From Cyanophora paradoxa (Eukaryota > Glaucocystophyceae > Cyanophorales > Cyanophoraceae), in NCBI GenBank assembly GCA_004431415.1, contig QPMI01000569.1, forward strand, positions 186,001 through 250,000: DNA of 64,000 nucleotides. Reading direction: 5' to 3'. Each line of letters begins with the position of its first letter. Positions within the stretch are counted from its first letter, which is position 1. Under the pieces are notes generated by a model. It was not told the DNA's origin. It did no database searches and was given only the letters and a program-made list of their open reading frames with translations. This document shows positions 1 to 14,300 of the stretch, in pieces. The position numbers and the translations under genes are program-made.

Positions 1-370
1 TCGGGGATCCTGCTGCCGGCGCCGGCGCCGCGGCCGGCGCTGCGGCACCTGCTGCGCAGCCAGGAGAGCTCCTTCTCGGGGTGGATCCAGGAGCTCCAGG
101 CCACCGACACCCAGCAGGCCCGCCCCGCCCCGCCCCGCCCCGCCCCGCCCCGCCTGACGCGCCGGGGCCGCGCAGGTCAAGGAGCGGCTGGTGGAGTGGC
201 TGCAGGAGCTCCCCGAGTTCGCCCGCCACGTCGCCGCCGTCCAGGCCGCCCGCAGGGGCGCCGCGGGCGCCTGCCCCGCCCGCCCCGCAGCCCCCGCCCC
301 GCAGCCGCAGCCGGCCGCACCCCCGCCCGACCCCGCCCCGGACTGCAGCCCCGGCCCCGGGCCTGCGTAG
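1..370 (+). CDS. 3' end of an unidentified GC-rich gene (partial)
   Basis: The window opens inside a gene. Frame 1 reads an exon ending ...ELQATDTQQ at position 117. A 58-nt intron made of CCCGC units follows, starting GC rather than GT and ending GCGCAG at 175. The next exon continues in phase (VKERLVEWLQELPEFARHVA) and then becomes Ala/Pro-rich, stopping at TAG 368-370. The visible part is a helical, leucine/glutamate-containing segment with a low-complexity Pro/Ala C terminus. I do not recognise the family. It converges on the NACHT-WD40 gene, whose stop lies 283 bp away. Confidence 0.5.
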
Positions 371-653
371 CGCTAGCTGCACTGTGTTCATGATCGTGAC
401 GTGCGGCCCGCGCCTCTTCAATTAGTTTCCAGTTTTTCCAAGCCAGTCCAATCTATTAGTTATCGAGCAAGCCAACAACAACGGCGATTAATCATGATAT
501 CGAAATTGATAACCATTCCAGAAAAATGAGTTCCAGATTAAATTAGCGCGAATTCGAACTGCAATTTTGAATTCTGTCACATCAAACCATTTGCAACGGC
601 CCTAAGGGCCTTCCTTCCCCAAGGCTGAAAATTGGGAAGAAGCCCTTGTCAAT
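371..653. other. convergent intergenic spacer
   Basis: This AT-leaning spacer lies between two converging stop codons. It presumably holds both 3' UTRs. I see no gene or repeat in it. Confidence 0.6.
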
Positions 654-2330
654 CTATTGGAACAAGACAGAGCTGAGGGCGTAGACGTTTCCGACGAAGT
701 CGCCGGCGGCAATGCGCGCGCCGCACGAGTCAACGCACGTGAAGGGTGCAAACCCTTCGAAGGCGCAAACCCGCTGCCCGGCGTCGGTGTGCGTCTGTTG
801 GCGCTCAGCCCGTCAGGTCGATCGAGCGCAAAATTAAATATATAATTACTGAGATGCATATATATGCATATCCGCGAGGGCGGGGGGTCCGAGCATACCG
901 AGAGGAGCTTGCCGGGGTCCGACGCGACGACCACGTTGGGTCTCAGCTCGATCGCCGCCTCGCTCACGGCCGCAGGCGGGTTGTAGAAGGCGCACGCCAC
1001 CACGCTCCGGGGCGATGCCGTCGTCCGCTTTGTGGCGTCTCCGTACGCGTGGACGTGCGCCGCCGAGCGCTCTCCCAGCCCCTGGACCTGCGAATGCCGG
1101 ACCAGCTCCCAATCAGCTAATGTGGAATATGAACTCGGGCGAAACAGTTGCGCACTGAATACTCCGAAAAGCGCGCCTTGTCGGATTGAATCATTGCCTA
1201 AGGACCAAAGAATTGGTTCAAACGAACCACTGGATGCGGGGACTCGATCGCTCAGCGGCATGCGCACCTCGACCTCGTAGACGCGAACGACGTCGCGCCC
1301 GCCCGCCTCGCAGCTCGCGACGAGGCGGGTCCGCCCCTGCACCGTGTCGTCCACGGACAGGCACTTGATGGGCGCATCGCTGACGATCGCGCTCCTCAGC
1401 TCCTTGCAGCCCGAACCCACGTCAAAGATCTGCAGCCGGTTTTGGCACTGAAACAGTAGAGAGATACAACAAAATTTAATCGTGTTCTCGACCTTGATCG
1501 CGTTTCCGACAGAGGCGATGAGCCGGCGGCCGTCTCCCGCAAAAAAGCAACTGGAGTTGCAATCAGAGAATATCTAGAACTGGAATTGTGGTAGGCCGTG
1601 CCTTGTGACGTTCGGCGCAAGGCCAGAGACGACTTTTGTTTCCTTTCCAGACACCCAACCACCGCCATCCGTCTTGATCTCCCAGATCCGCATCGTCCGA
1701 TCTGCGAGCAGGGCATATATACATCAGTCTTCGTACTTTGCGCAGGTGCACGCCATGCAGATAGGAAAGACGAATAGTTCTGAGATCAAGCACGTTGCTG
1801 TCTATCGCCATTTGCAACGCCCCGCCGGGGGCCGGCACCTTCAGAGCCGGAGACAAGGAGGCGCCCGTCGGGGGACCATCCGACGCTGTGGATGATGCCA
1901 GAGTGCCCACCGATCTGAGCCAGCTGCTCGTACGAGCCCGATATCGATGTCGCCCAAATCCGCAGTGTGCGGTCCCAGGACCCGGACGCAATGTAAGCGT
2001 CCGAGGGTGCCACCGCAACGGACTTGACCACACCACCGTGCCTGAAAATTTAAAAGGGTTTGGATCCCAACGAGGCTCCATCTGGGACGGTTCGCTAGTG
2101 GCGGACCCGCGGAGGGTGGCTTGCCAGAGGCCTTCCGAGTTGAACACGCGAATGGAGCGGTCGCGCGAGCCCGTTGCGAACCACTGGCCCGTCTTCGACC
2201 ACCGCACGCACATCACCTGGTCCGGATCTCAGTTTCTTGCGATCGCACGATCGCGAAGCGAGCATGTCGATCGGGTGGCAGACCCCGGCCTTGTGGGAGC
2301 CGTTGCGCTTCTGTAGGCGCCGGCGCTCGG
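654..2330 (-). other. C-terminal WD40 propeller of the NACHT-WD40 protein
   Basis: The repeats read MCVRWSKTGQWFATGSRDRS, VKSVAVAPSDAYIASGSWDR, IIHSVGWSPDGRLLVSGS and ADRTMRIWEI, then more diverged blades (VYSCFFAGDGRRLIASVGN; RLQIFDVGSGC; RPNVVVASDPGK), ending VCAFEGFAP...GDFVGNVYAL. They do not follow the A/B order, so this is a separate, probably five- to seven-bladed, terminal propeller. Confidence 0.65.
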
Positions 2331-5300
2331 CAGCGTCGAGCGCCTCTGGGCTTTGGTCCTCCTCTTCTGCAGGGCGACAGTAAATTAAACGTTTAAGATT
2401 GCAGGTGAATGCCGTGACATGCGGAGCAGGTGATGTGAGCACCGTGCAGGCTGTCAATGAGGGAGCCCTTGTCGGTGAGAAGCGACTCATTGCTATCCGA
2501 CCGCTGGAGAGGTCGTCCATTGGGCCCCTGGCTCGAGCTCCTGGAGCTATTGTCTGCTTGTGCCGAGTTCGCTTTCGAATTCGTTTTCGAAACCGGGCTT
2601 GGGCCGAGCGGCTGTTGGCGGTTTGCGATGGCTCGCTTGAAGTCCCATATCTTCAAACGGGATGTGTTATAATTAAGTTCGAGAAAGGCGACGTTAGCGT
2701 CTCACATGCGTAAGCCTTTACCTTCAAAGTCATATCATCCGATGCCGATACCAGTTTTGTCTCGCCGATGAAACGGGCGGCGTGAACGTCTCGATTGTGC
2801 CCTTTTAACGTCTCCACCAGCTCGCATGTTCTACGTTTGCGTTTATACGCGTACTGGTCAGTATATAGAATTGTCTCGAAGCTTGCGCATGTGCAATTTC
2901 AACGTTGACGCACGACGCATCCCAGATCTTCACCTCGCCGTCTCCCGACGCGCTCACGACGTACTTGCCGTCCGGGGAGAACTCGCACCTTTCAACTCGC
3001 TCTAAATACGCCCAATACATCATTCTCTGAAATGGATTGCGCACCAGTTGACAATCTTGCGGTGTCCGTTGAGCGTCGCCACACACCTCCCTGTGATGAC
3101 GTCCCAAAGCTTTACTGTCTTGTCTCCAGATGCGCTGTATCGCATGTACATGCACAGTCAGATGCAGACAATAGCAATGCTTAGGTTTCGAATTATTGCC
3201 GACGAGCCTCGCTATCATAGAGCCGTTGGGGTTAAAGGCGCCGCAGCGGAGGACGCCGACGTGGCCCGACAGCGTCGCCACTTCGCTCCCGCTCTCCGAG
3301 TCCCAAATCTGCTGGGAGGCATCGATATCGCCGTCGATTGAGGTCATCGATTGCTCTTATTATCGTGTACCTTCAGCGTCTCGTCATCAGAGCAGGTGAG
3401 AATGAGGGTGCCCGAAGGGTTGAACGTGACGAGACGGCACCAGTCGAGGTGGCCGGTGAGGACACGCTTGCACTGCCACGTCGCCACGTCAAACAGCATG
3501 ATTGCGCGGTCCTGCAGACAGCGTTCAATGTCAATGCTTTGGAGCGGCGTAGGCATCAGCACCTCGCTAGCAGACGCCAGTACTGTGCATGTCGGATTGA
3601 AGCAGCAACCCCAAACCACGTCTGCGCAGCCCCCGGCCGCGCGTTGGTGTGGGATTACATAATTATATATCCTTTAAGCGCCTGACATGCAACTCGAACA
3701 TGCAACGTATGACATGCGACCTTCGAACCTTTGTGCTCTTTCAGTATCGCAACGCACGCCAACGTGGTAGAGTTCCAGACCTAGATATATGTAGTAGAAG
3801 ATTTGATTAGATGGATCAGAATATTAATGTGAGCTTGCGCTTGCATGACAATGTGAGAGTGCTTACCTTCACAGTCTTGTCTCCGCTCCCAGTCGCAAAA
3901 TAGGGGCCCATCTTGCTTGCCTTCGTGGCCGGTGCCCAGTCGCAACAGCGGATGTTCTTTTCGTGTTCAATTCTTGCCGGAATTTCCTTCCCAGTCCCGA
4001 CGTCCCAAAGCTGTACATGTACATGTCAAAGGTCCCCACAACTGGCACTCAACAAAATTCGCGATACCTTTGCGGTCGCGTCCCAGCACGTGGAAAGAAT
4101 GCGTGAGCCGTCGGCAGAGACGCACACGCTCCACACAAACGAAGAGTGGCCGGGCAGCGTCCGCAAGCAGTACTCCAGGTCGGCGTCGCCGTCGTCCACG
4201 CTCTTCACGCCGCCCTGTCGATCCTTTTCCGCCGCTCTCTGAAACTAATGCAGCCCGAAGATACTTGAAGTCAGGCCTAGGAGTCAGAAGCCAGAAGTAG
4301 AATGTTCAGCTACGCACCCGGTCGATGGCGTCCTGGATGTCCCACACGCGTCCAGTGCAGTCGTCTCCGCCAGTCACGAGCCGGTTTCGCGAGTCGCCCA
4401 CGAATGTGCAGCCTCGCACGTTGCCCACGTGCCCTCTGCGGTTCGCATCCTTCTCTCGCCCTTCGATGGACGCGACACACTTGCGCGTCATAAAGTCCCA
4501 CACCTGTAAGCAAGCGGTACCATATCACAATTAACGTGTCGTAGCGCGCGCAGATATAGGAAAGACGCATACTTTGATGCTCTCGTCGAGGGAGCAAGAG
4601 CAGAGCAGGGAACCGTCATTGCTGAACCGAACAGAGTGGATAACACCCTGATGGCCCCGGAACGTCTTGATCAGAGCCCACCGCGAGATGTCTGCTGCAA
4701 ATCAGCTGCAGTTCCGTTGAGCGATCACACAAACCGCGCTGAAAGCACCGTATGCCTTGATTGTTCGATCAGCGGAGGAGCTTACCACAACTTTCGAGTC
4801 TGGCGAGAAGGCAACGCCGCGCACGGGGGCAGAGTGCCCGTGCAGGACCGTCACCGACTGCCATTTGACCGTGTCCCAAACGATTACCTGCGGGGGAATC
4901 GGCGTTGGAGGCGCTATAGCTAGACTTACTCTAGCCAAATGATCGTGATCAGGATGTGAGATACCGTCTCGTCGTCGCTCGCCGACGCCATCAGTCGCCC
5001 GTCGTTGCTGAACGCCACCGCCCTGACCCTAGAAAGCGCATCGGCGTCACTGGCTTGCTGAATAGTTTTATAGGCCTCCGGTAAACGTCGAACCAATCTG
5101 TGTGAGCCTTGAGCTCGACCGGAAGTTCATGCGCGAATTCCTTGCCGTCCGCCGCTCTCGTCACCAGCTTCGTCGCGTCTGTGCTCTTGTTCATGTCCTT
5201 CGTCCAGACCCGAAGAGTGCGGTCCTCTGACGCGGTCGCCAACACGTGGCTATCCGGGGCCCAAGCAACAGCCCAGATAACTTCGTCATGCGCTCGCGCG

Positions 5301-8300
5301 ATTGAGTTGATTCGCTCGCCTGACGATACCTTGAACACCATCAGGTGCCTGGGCCATAACATGAGCGACAGCTGTACACGTATACGTCTAATTCGTGATC
5401 AGGCCTTGGTCAACGGCACGCACCGGTCTCCCCCGACAGTCGCAGCGTAATTACAGTCCGGCGAGAAAGCGCATCCGCGGACGTTGGCAGTGTGCCCGAT
5501 CAGCTCACGGACCATCGCGCCGCTCTCGATATCCCAGAGAATGACTTTCGAGTCCCAGCCCGCCGTCATGGCGAGCTTTCCATCCGCCGAGCACGACAGC
5601 GCCCAGACGAAGGACGTGTGCCCGAGCTTTCTCGCCGACGCGAACTGCTGAGAGTTACGATAGACTGACATATTCATCGCGGTGGAGCGATTCTTGTTCT
5701 TGGGGACCGGAGCAGCTGAGCGAGGTCGGACCACGCTAGCAACGGCAGGCGACGCTTGGAGTTCGGCGATGACGCCAGCTGCAGGCGGGTTCTCGGCCAC
5801 GTCGACGTCGTCGAGGGCATCCTGGACGGGAATGCTTTGCGTTTTCTGCTGCTTCTCTTTAGGCTTCTCTGCAACCACGACGACCTTTGCCGCCATCTCC
5901 TCCTGCTCTTCGCCCAAAGAGCGCAGGAAGGTTCCTTTGCCTGTTTCTATCTCTGCTTCGATCTGCATTATAACGTCCTCCAACGTGCCCTGCATGCGCG
6001 ATCAAGTTGAAGTCAGATGCTCAGCAAAATGTGCCGAACCGCGGCGGCCTTTTGGATATCACGGTGGTTCGCATGCCATTCTTCCACTTTCTTCATGTCC
6101 CATAAACGGATCGAACCGTCTGAAGAAACGACATCAAAAAAGGCATTCGGCATTAACAATATTAAGAGAAAGTTGAGTACCGTCTGAGCACGAGACGAGG
6201 TATTTTTCCTGGGCCGAGTATGCAAAGCGCGCCTGCCGAACGTCGCGAGCGTGGCCGCGGAGGGTCGTGACGCAAGCGCCGGTGCGGTAATCAAAGATCT
6301 TGATGTCCCCGTCGCTGCTGGCAGTCGCCAGGTACTGCTTGTCGGGGCTCTGCTCTACCCTGCAGCCCCCGTTCGTTCAGAGGCGGCGCAACGCGGCAAG
6401 CGTGAGCTTGAGGGCGCGATGCACATGGAATGCACCAATTCACGATTTTAGTGTGGCCGTGAAGAGTCGCCATGCACGTTCCGGTGCGAATGCTCCAGAT
6501 CTGAAGCGGCTCATCACTTTTGCAGCGCTTTCACTTTCTGTTGGAAAGCATACCTTGACGATTTTGTCGCCGCCAGACGAGATGATCGTATCGGAGTCGC
6601 TTGTGAAGTTCGAGCAGCGCAGGACGCCCTTGTGTCCCCGCAATGTTCGCGTGCACTGGCAAAGATACGCGTCCCACACTTTGATCTGCCACAACCGTAG
6701 GCCGGTCAGACCGGGCCCCCGGGCACCGACGCCGAATGTCGCATATGCGTGCATATGGTCACGTGCACCGTCTCGTCATCAGCGCCAGAGACGATGAAGT
6801 CGCCATCCGGACTGAAGCAAACCGAGCGAACCCAGTCGTAGTGACCGTTTAGCACGCCGATCTCCGTCCACGATCCGGTGTCCCAGATTTTGAGCGTCCG
6901 GTCCTCGCTTGCGGAAACAAGCTTGGACGCGTTGGGCGAGAAGTGCACACCCCATACCACGTCCTGCATGCAAGCAATGCGTTTGGCTTCAGCATAGGGG
7001 TTCAATCTAGTTTGCAGCAATGAACAACAACTGACCTTGTGGCCCTTGAGATGCGCGATCTCGCGATAGTTCTTGGTCTGAGAACGAGGCCGCGTAAGAT
7101 AAGCGATCTCGCGGTACTTTACGAATCAAAAGTGATGAATTCGAAAACGAGAACCTCCCAGATTTTTATCGTCGCGTCACCTGACCCGGTAGCGATGAAG
7201 GGCCCGCCAGGGTGCCGCTGCGTCTTCGGCGCCCACGCGCAGCATCGGATGTTCCGATCCATCTGAATGACTTTAGATCTAGAGCATTGACGATATATAG
7301 ATTCACACAACTTCTCTTCTCTATAGCTAGTGGATTACCTTCATGTCGGCACAGAGTAGCTTTCCTCTGGTCACGCTCCAGACGCGCGCGGTGCCATCCC
7401 AGCACGTTGAGACGACGCGCGTTCCGTCGGGCGAGATCGCGATTGACCAAACAAAGCTGCCGTGGCCAGTGAGCGTGTTGACGCAGGCGCTGAGGTCATC
7501 TGCAGCGGCCGCGAGCTCGGGGTCTTTGTCTAAGACAATCTTCCGCCGTCCCGTGCTCTGCGCGGTGGACGGGTCCCAGAACTTGATGGTGCAGTCGTCC
7601 GAGGCTGACACGAGCTGCTTGCGGTCAGGCAGGTACGCGACGGAGCGAACGTTGCCGAGATGCCCGCTGAGCACCGCCAGGCACTCGTTCGCGCTCCAGT
7701 CCCACAAGCGAACTGCAGCAAAGCCGAAGTAAGTTTTGGCATCCGTTTCAAGGGTCGACAAGCGCACTGGTCCGATCGAGGGAAGAGGAGACGAGCGTTT
7801 TACCATCGGGTGACCAGCGGACTGCCAACAACAATTCAAGATCAAAAACGAAATATGGTGCAGGAACTTTGTGAATCGCCACGGCAACTCACCGCAGTGT
7901 ACGAGGCCACTGTGGCCCCGCAGTGTCCGGATACAGGCGTACGTGAAGCAATCCCATACCTGCAGCACCGTATATATAAATGTGCAGTATCGACGTCGAC
8001 TGGACATGGATCATATTAAGATATATATTTATTTACAGCCGGGTTGGATAGTCTCATACTTTGATGGTGCGATCGCCCGAACAGGACGCGAGCAAAGGAG
8101 TGTACATCGAGCCGTCTCCATCGGTATCGCCCGTGTCAGGAGAGAAGGCACAGCCACGGACCACGTTTGTGTGACCTGATTGGAACCATTGTTTTTGAAT
8201 TTCACGCGAGCAGCTGCAGGATGGAAGCGACGTGCGCACCGGCCAGAACAGTGATGAGAGCATACTTTTCCTCCGCGCGGCCAGAATAAATACGGAGCGT

Positions 8301-11300
8301 CTCGTCGTCGGCGGCAGTTGCAATAAAGAGGCCGTCGGGCGACCAGTCGCACGCCCGACACTGCGCCCGGTCGGCAACGACAGACAAACGTATGCGTTAG
8401 AGCAGAGTCAGCGCCCACCCACTCGGTGTGCCCGCGGAGAATTTCCACGACTGATTTGCTCTGCAGGTCCCAAATTCTGCAGACGCGATCCTCACCGGCG
8501 CTCAAGCACCGTGTCCCGTCGGGCGCGAATGCTGCACCCCATACCACTGTGGAGGGGAAACGATAAATAACAAATTTAACTTCAGTCAATCTCGACTCGG
8601 CGATTTCAAGTTCATGATCAGTCAAACGTTCGGACCGTCGGTGTGGCCCTGGCCCTTCATGATCTCCCGCCCAGACTGCACGTCATGCACGTGGACGAGC
8701 CTGTCGCCGCCGCCAGAGACGAGGTACCGGCCGTCCCTCGAGAACGCGATGCACCGCGCGTTCTGCTCGGCACGTCAGCGGAGGCTTCGGTCTGCAGTAT
8801 ATATATAAGCCAGGGTTGGAGGGCGCGCCGCAGCGTGGCCGGAGAGGGTGACGATCTCCTGCCCGGTGACGGCGTCGAAGACCTTGAGGTTGCTGTCCCA
8901 GCACGCGGTCGCAAAGGAGGGCCGCTGCGGATGATACGAGATGGAGAGGGCCCAAACAAAGTCTTGGTGCGCTGTGAGCTGCCGATTTGTTTAATTTCAG
9001 CACGTGTAGGCCGAGGGCCTTGTTATACTATGCATTTGGACGCACAGTCATGACGCAGGCGTCGACGGTCTGCGGCTTGTTGTGGTGCACGATGAATGAC
9101 CGTTCCTCAAGGTTCGTGTCCAGTCGCTCTTTCGCGTCGCGGAATGGCGCAGTGTGGTCCGGCTGGTTGAATGCCATCTGCAAACAATGAGCTCGAGGCG
9201 CGCATTAACATCGCCGCAGCGATGTTTTAGATCTTGCACATTTGTTTACCTGGAAGGCAAGGGCGGGCTCTTTGCTGAGGATATGCGAGGCCCGCTGAAC
9301 GAAGGCCTGGAACTGGGCGATCCGCTGCTGAATCTCGAGGTCCGGGTACCGCGTTTCCTCCGTCCGCTCGTGGCTGAACTCGCCAATGGCGGACTTGGCA
9401 TCGCGGTTCGTGCTGTTGCTCTCCCCTGGAATTTCGCCTGCCTCGCTATTGCTGGGGTCTTCGCTGTCGCCCGCGCCGGATCCCTCGCCGTACTCGCTGC
9501 TGCGTACACCGCGCGAAGCACGCTCTCTGTCCGCCTCGCGGACGCTACTCACGTACTTCTCAAAGCGAAGGTAGTCCGCCACGAGCTCGAACGTCTGAAG
9601 ACGCAGAGTGAGCAGCCGTATCGACACCGATGGCGATGCGATCGGGGCGTCCCGATCGAGGAAAGTTCTAGATCGCTGACCATTCCCGCGCGGGCCTTCT
9701 GCTCGATAAAGCGGAGGTTGGTGAGGACAAGGTCGAGCATCTGCCACATCCGAGCGCCAACGAGGCTGTAGGGTAGCAGCTCCAAGACGCGATGCGGCGT
9801 CTCGGTCTTCATTAGCTTGGCGAATGCTGTGCCCTTCGTCAGCGTGTCGATGTTGAAGGGCTTCCGCGCTCCTTTCTTGAGTAGGGGCCGCCGGAATCTT
9901 CGCAAAGATCGACTGAGTTGAGAGCAATATCGAGTATCGCTGCGACCGACGCAGCGCGGGCACCGGTTGAGGGCCTGCAGGATGCGAACGCAAAGGCGGA
10001 ATCGTCTGCTGAGATTGTTCACTTTGAAGAAGCTTGCCTTGGCCCTGCGGTTCAGGTACAGTTCAGTGAAATTATGTAGTCCAGCACCCAGCACGTCCAA
10101 GAAACTCGCCTGAGGTAATCAGCGAGGCGGTGGTAGTAATTTCGCTCGACGCGCGGATCATGGAGGTATCTGAGGAGCTCGAGAGAGCAGGTAAGCTCGG
10201 ATAGACGCCGAAAAGGGCATTTCGCCGGCACCGAGTCTGGACGGCCTCCCGCAGCTGCGTGAAATAGAAATCGATTGCGCCTGCGCATGCAGGAGCGCGG
10301 AGCATCGTTACATCGAAATCCAGTGCAAAGTGAATCTCGAGCTCGACGCCACAAAGGTGCACCTTCGCCAGACTCGCCGGGGGGCCGGAGGTAGAACTCG
10401 AGGGAGCGGAAGAGACGCGCCCAGAAAGCCCGCGGCAGCTGCACCTCGCCCTGCGGCCGGACGGAGAATATTGATTCGGCGGGGGCCAACTGCCACCGCC
10501 CGCGTGAATGCCGGGCGCACGCGGCGGGAAAGGAGCTCGAGGAGCTCGTTCTCGAGGAGGCCGTTCTTCGAGACGGTCAGAAAGCAGAGCGACTTCTCCA
10601 CCAGCTGCACGCGCGAGAGCGTGCATCACGTTTCAGTTGGCCGTGGGCCGCGCAGCTTGCGCCATCGATGTCGGTCGGCGCACCTCGCGGCCGTGCTCGC
10701 TCTCGAGGCGCTCGAGGACGCACGCGAACATCTCGGGGAGCGTGTCGGGCATCTTTCGGATGTGCTCCGTCAGATCTGAGGGAGGGCGTGAACGAAGACG
10801 CAAACGCAGGGTCTTTGGTTGCGGCACTAGCACTCGCCTTCGAAGACGCCGAAGACACGGATCTCCTCACAGATGACGGAGAGGAAAAGGGGGTTCTGGG
10901 CGGCCTGCTTGCGGAGGAGCAGCTTGAGCTGCTCCGCGTCCAGCGTCTTGTGGTACTCGCTCAGCGTCGCCTCGATCAGCGCCTTCTGCATCGCGTTCTC
11001 GAACGCACCCACCATCAATTCTGCAACGAACAGCGCATGATCAGAGAACGCCACACACGATCGAAACTACCAATTATGACGAGAATGGAATTGTGCACCG
11101 GCAGGGTGGTCGGCGCGCTGCTGAAAGGCCGCTCGCACCGGGTGAACCTCGCCATCGTCCGTGTTGTCTGCCGTTGACTGCAGCGCATGCGTTTGATCAT
11201 GATGCGATTTTTGATTGATTCTCAGATCAGATCAGAGGGAGTTGCGCATGCGCACGGCGACGAGGCGAACACCCGCCGGAAGCGGACACGGGAGCCTGCA

Positions 11301-14300
11301 GCTCGTTTAGGAGGAGGCGAGAGGCGAGGAAGCTTAAGGCGGCTACGGCTACGCGCCAGTCAACCATGTGGGCATGGTCGGCCTCGTCCAGGGCGCTGAC
11401 TGCGTCGAGGCAGAGGACGAGCCGGTGACCGTGCCGTTCCGCCGCCCCCGCCGCCTGCCGCGAGCGCAGCCGATGATCATGAGAGACAGCCGTCAAGAGC
11501 GAGGAAGCTTTAAGAGCTCAAGAGCACACCTTTTCGAGGGCCAAGGAGAAGAGCTTCTTCAGGGCCTCGTACTGCTCGACCTCCGGAATGGGCTCTAACG
11601 CCGTGCCAGCGTCCTGGCCCTACACATGCTTGGATTGAGCAAACGCTCGAAGCGATGGCGTGGCAAGATATAGCCTTCGGACGCGCATGGGCAATGTGCA
11701 GGAGCTCCAAGCAGAGACGGCGGAGGGTGCGGCGGATGGCGAGGGAGGCCGGCGATGCCCCGATGAAGTGGGCCACAAAGAATCGGCGCTCCGTCTCCGG
11801 CACACTGCTGCAGAACTTGGCCAGCTGCGCGAATCCGACAACAAATTAAACTGAACGTTAGATGTTTCAGCAAATCGCGCTTGAAAGCGCAGATCTAAAT
11901 CTAGATCGAATCGTCTTGTTTAGATTTGCCGTGTTCAGCGCGCAGATTTCATATTGAACGCAGCAGCTCGTTGGCGGGGGCCGCAGGAAGATGCGCGGAC
12001 CAAGGCTGTCTTGCCGCAGCCGCGCTGCCCATACACGACGAGGATGTGGCCGCCTGCATCTGCAGCCACGTGAACCGCCGCCGCCGCCGCTGCATCCAGG
12101 CTTATTGCCGTCGATGACATTGATGCCGACCTGGGTTAGAAATCATAATTCGCCATGATCAGTGGAGGATCTAGAGAACGGATGTGGAACGGAGCGCACG
12201 CGACGGGCTTTCCGACGGCCTTCCCATACACGAACGTCTCGATGGCCTGGAGCATCTCCCCACGTCCAAGGAAATTGTGCGCCCGCTGCGTGGAGATGGC
12301 AACTGTTAGCTGGCTATAGGCGCCACCTGCTATGACGCGGACTCCGCGAAACTGCAGAAATTCTATAGCTAGCGGTATTCCTATAGCTATATACATTACA
12401 TAATTAGTTATTCCTTCACCTGCGAGATGACGAGGTCGTGGAAGTTGCGCTCAATCTGCCGCGCATCTGCGGTTGCACCATGGCACGTCATGAAACATAG
12501 AGGATCGCGGGCAATGCGGGACTACAGACGGGCGCACCCAACTCGACGTCCACCTTGTCGGGAAATTCGCGCATCAGCGCTTCCCAAAGGTCATCGTAGA
12601 CCTGAATAGCCGCGACCGAGGTCGTTAGCCGGCTCGTGATCAGCGTTCGCGAGCTATATGTGTAGCTAGCTATAGGTCTACGGAGCCGGAGACGGCAGGG
12701 TCGGCGGAGGGCTCGGGCTCGCTCGCCTGGCGGCCCCAGTCACCAAGGTCGCTGGTGTACCCCCCCGTCGCCTTGCCGTCCTTTCCGCGCGTGACGCGCT
12801 CAAAGCCGCAAGGGTATCCATCCAGAACGATGCAGTAACGGTGGCGACGACACGACTCCATCAAAGCCGCCTGCTTGGCCCTGTTTTCGTCAAGGAATAT
12901 CTGCGGGAGTGCAGGGTTAGCAGGAGGCCATGGGCCGGGGGGGTATGCATATGGGCCGGAGGCGGGGAGGAAAAGAGAGGGAGGGAGGGGGGGAGGGGGG
13001 AGGGGGGGGGGTTGGACTAGCCTCGCGATCTGCCAGTTCGCAGTGCTCCTGCGGGCCGCATGCGCAGCGTGATGAAAAGAAGCGATGAGAACGATGAGAA
13101 CAGCGTTAAAGCGGCACCATGAAAGAAGGGTCCCGGATGTAAATGAAGGCGTGCACTTGCTGCGCGCCCCCGTGCTTGTCCTTCCGGTTTAAGATTCCGT
13201 ACTCGATCTCTGCGCACGCGTGGCCGACGTCGGCGATAGCTATACATATGCATAGGCACATCTCTTCTCGCCGAAAGAAAGAAAGAATTGTACCCAAGGC
13301 GGTGATGCTGTGCCCGTGCTCGAGCTCCCGCAACCAATCCCATTTGCTGTTCTTCGAGACCTTCGGTGGCACGGTCTCGTTCGGCGGTGTACGGCGACGC
13401 CGAGCAGGGATGTCAAGCATTCGAGGGGGTACCTTGTACTGGTCGGGAATCCATCCGTAGCGCTCGCCCCCCTGAAATGCTTGTTAGATCGAAGCTTTCG
13501 GATGCGTGGTAAATCAACGTGCGAACCAGTACCAAGATCCAGTGGTTGCATCGGTCGATTTCCTCGAGACTGGAGTTGGGTGGATATATATATGGGCAAG
13601 TCAAGCGTTTTCGAGGGTACGGAAACTTCCAAGTAAAATTTTAAAAGAGCACCAGAGCTCAAGAGCACCGACTCCCGAATCACTTGTATCTTCTTTGGTC
13701 AGGCCCCTGCGCGCCAGCGCCGGCCTCGTCAGAAAAGTGATCGAAGGCGTTGCTCGCGACCGTGGATATAAAAACGGGTGAGCTCGAGGAGAGCGGACCA
13801 GCGCAGGTCGACGGGAAGGATTCGGACTTTCAGGGCCTTGGCGCGCTCATTGAGCTCAGGGAAGACGGTGCGGGTAAGGTGATCGCGCTCTCCGTGCATG
13901 TCCTGCTCGGGGCTCTCAGCCACGAGCTACAACCAAGGGCGGGCGGCTGCGGCGGGCCTTGAAGGTAGAGCTGACGAAGATCTGATCATGATCGATCATA
14001 ATCGCGCATGCACATATGGATGGTGAGCTCGAGGTTCACGCAACGTGCACCGGACCGCAATCGCGTACCCTAATTGTGGCCCAGCCAGAGGAGGAGCGTG
14101 GCACATTCAGCCGCACCACATCTGACGGGTCTGGCACACTGCGAAGCCGGACTCACATGTTAGCGGCCCGCGGGGACAAAAGCTTGATTCGATAGGCTCG
14201 GGCGGACTGCGCACATGCGGAGGCGGCGTGTGCGGGCTCGAGTCCCGATGGGGTCCTTCAAGTAATCGGACTTCCGGACGTTGGTCCACTCCGTGCGTGG

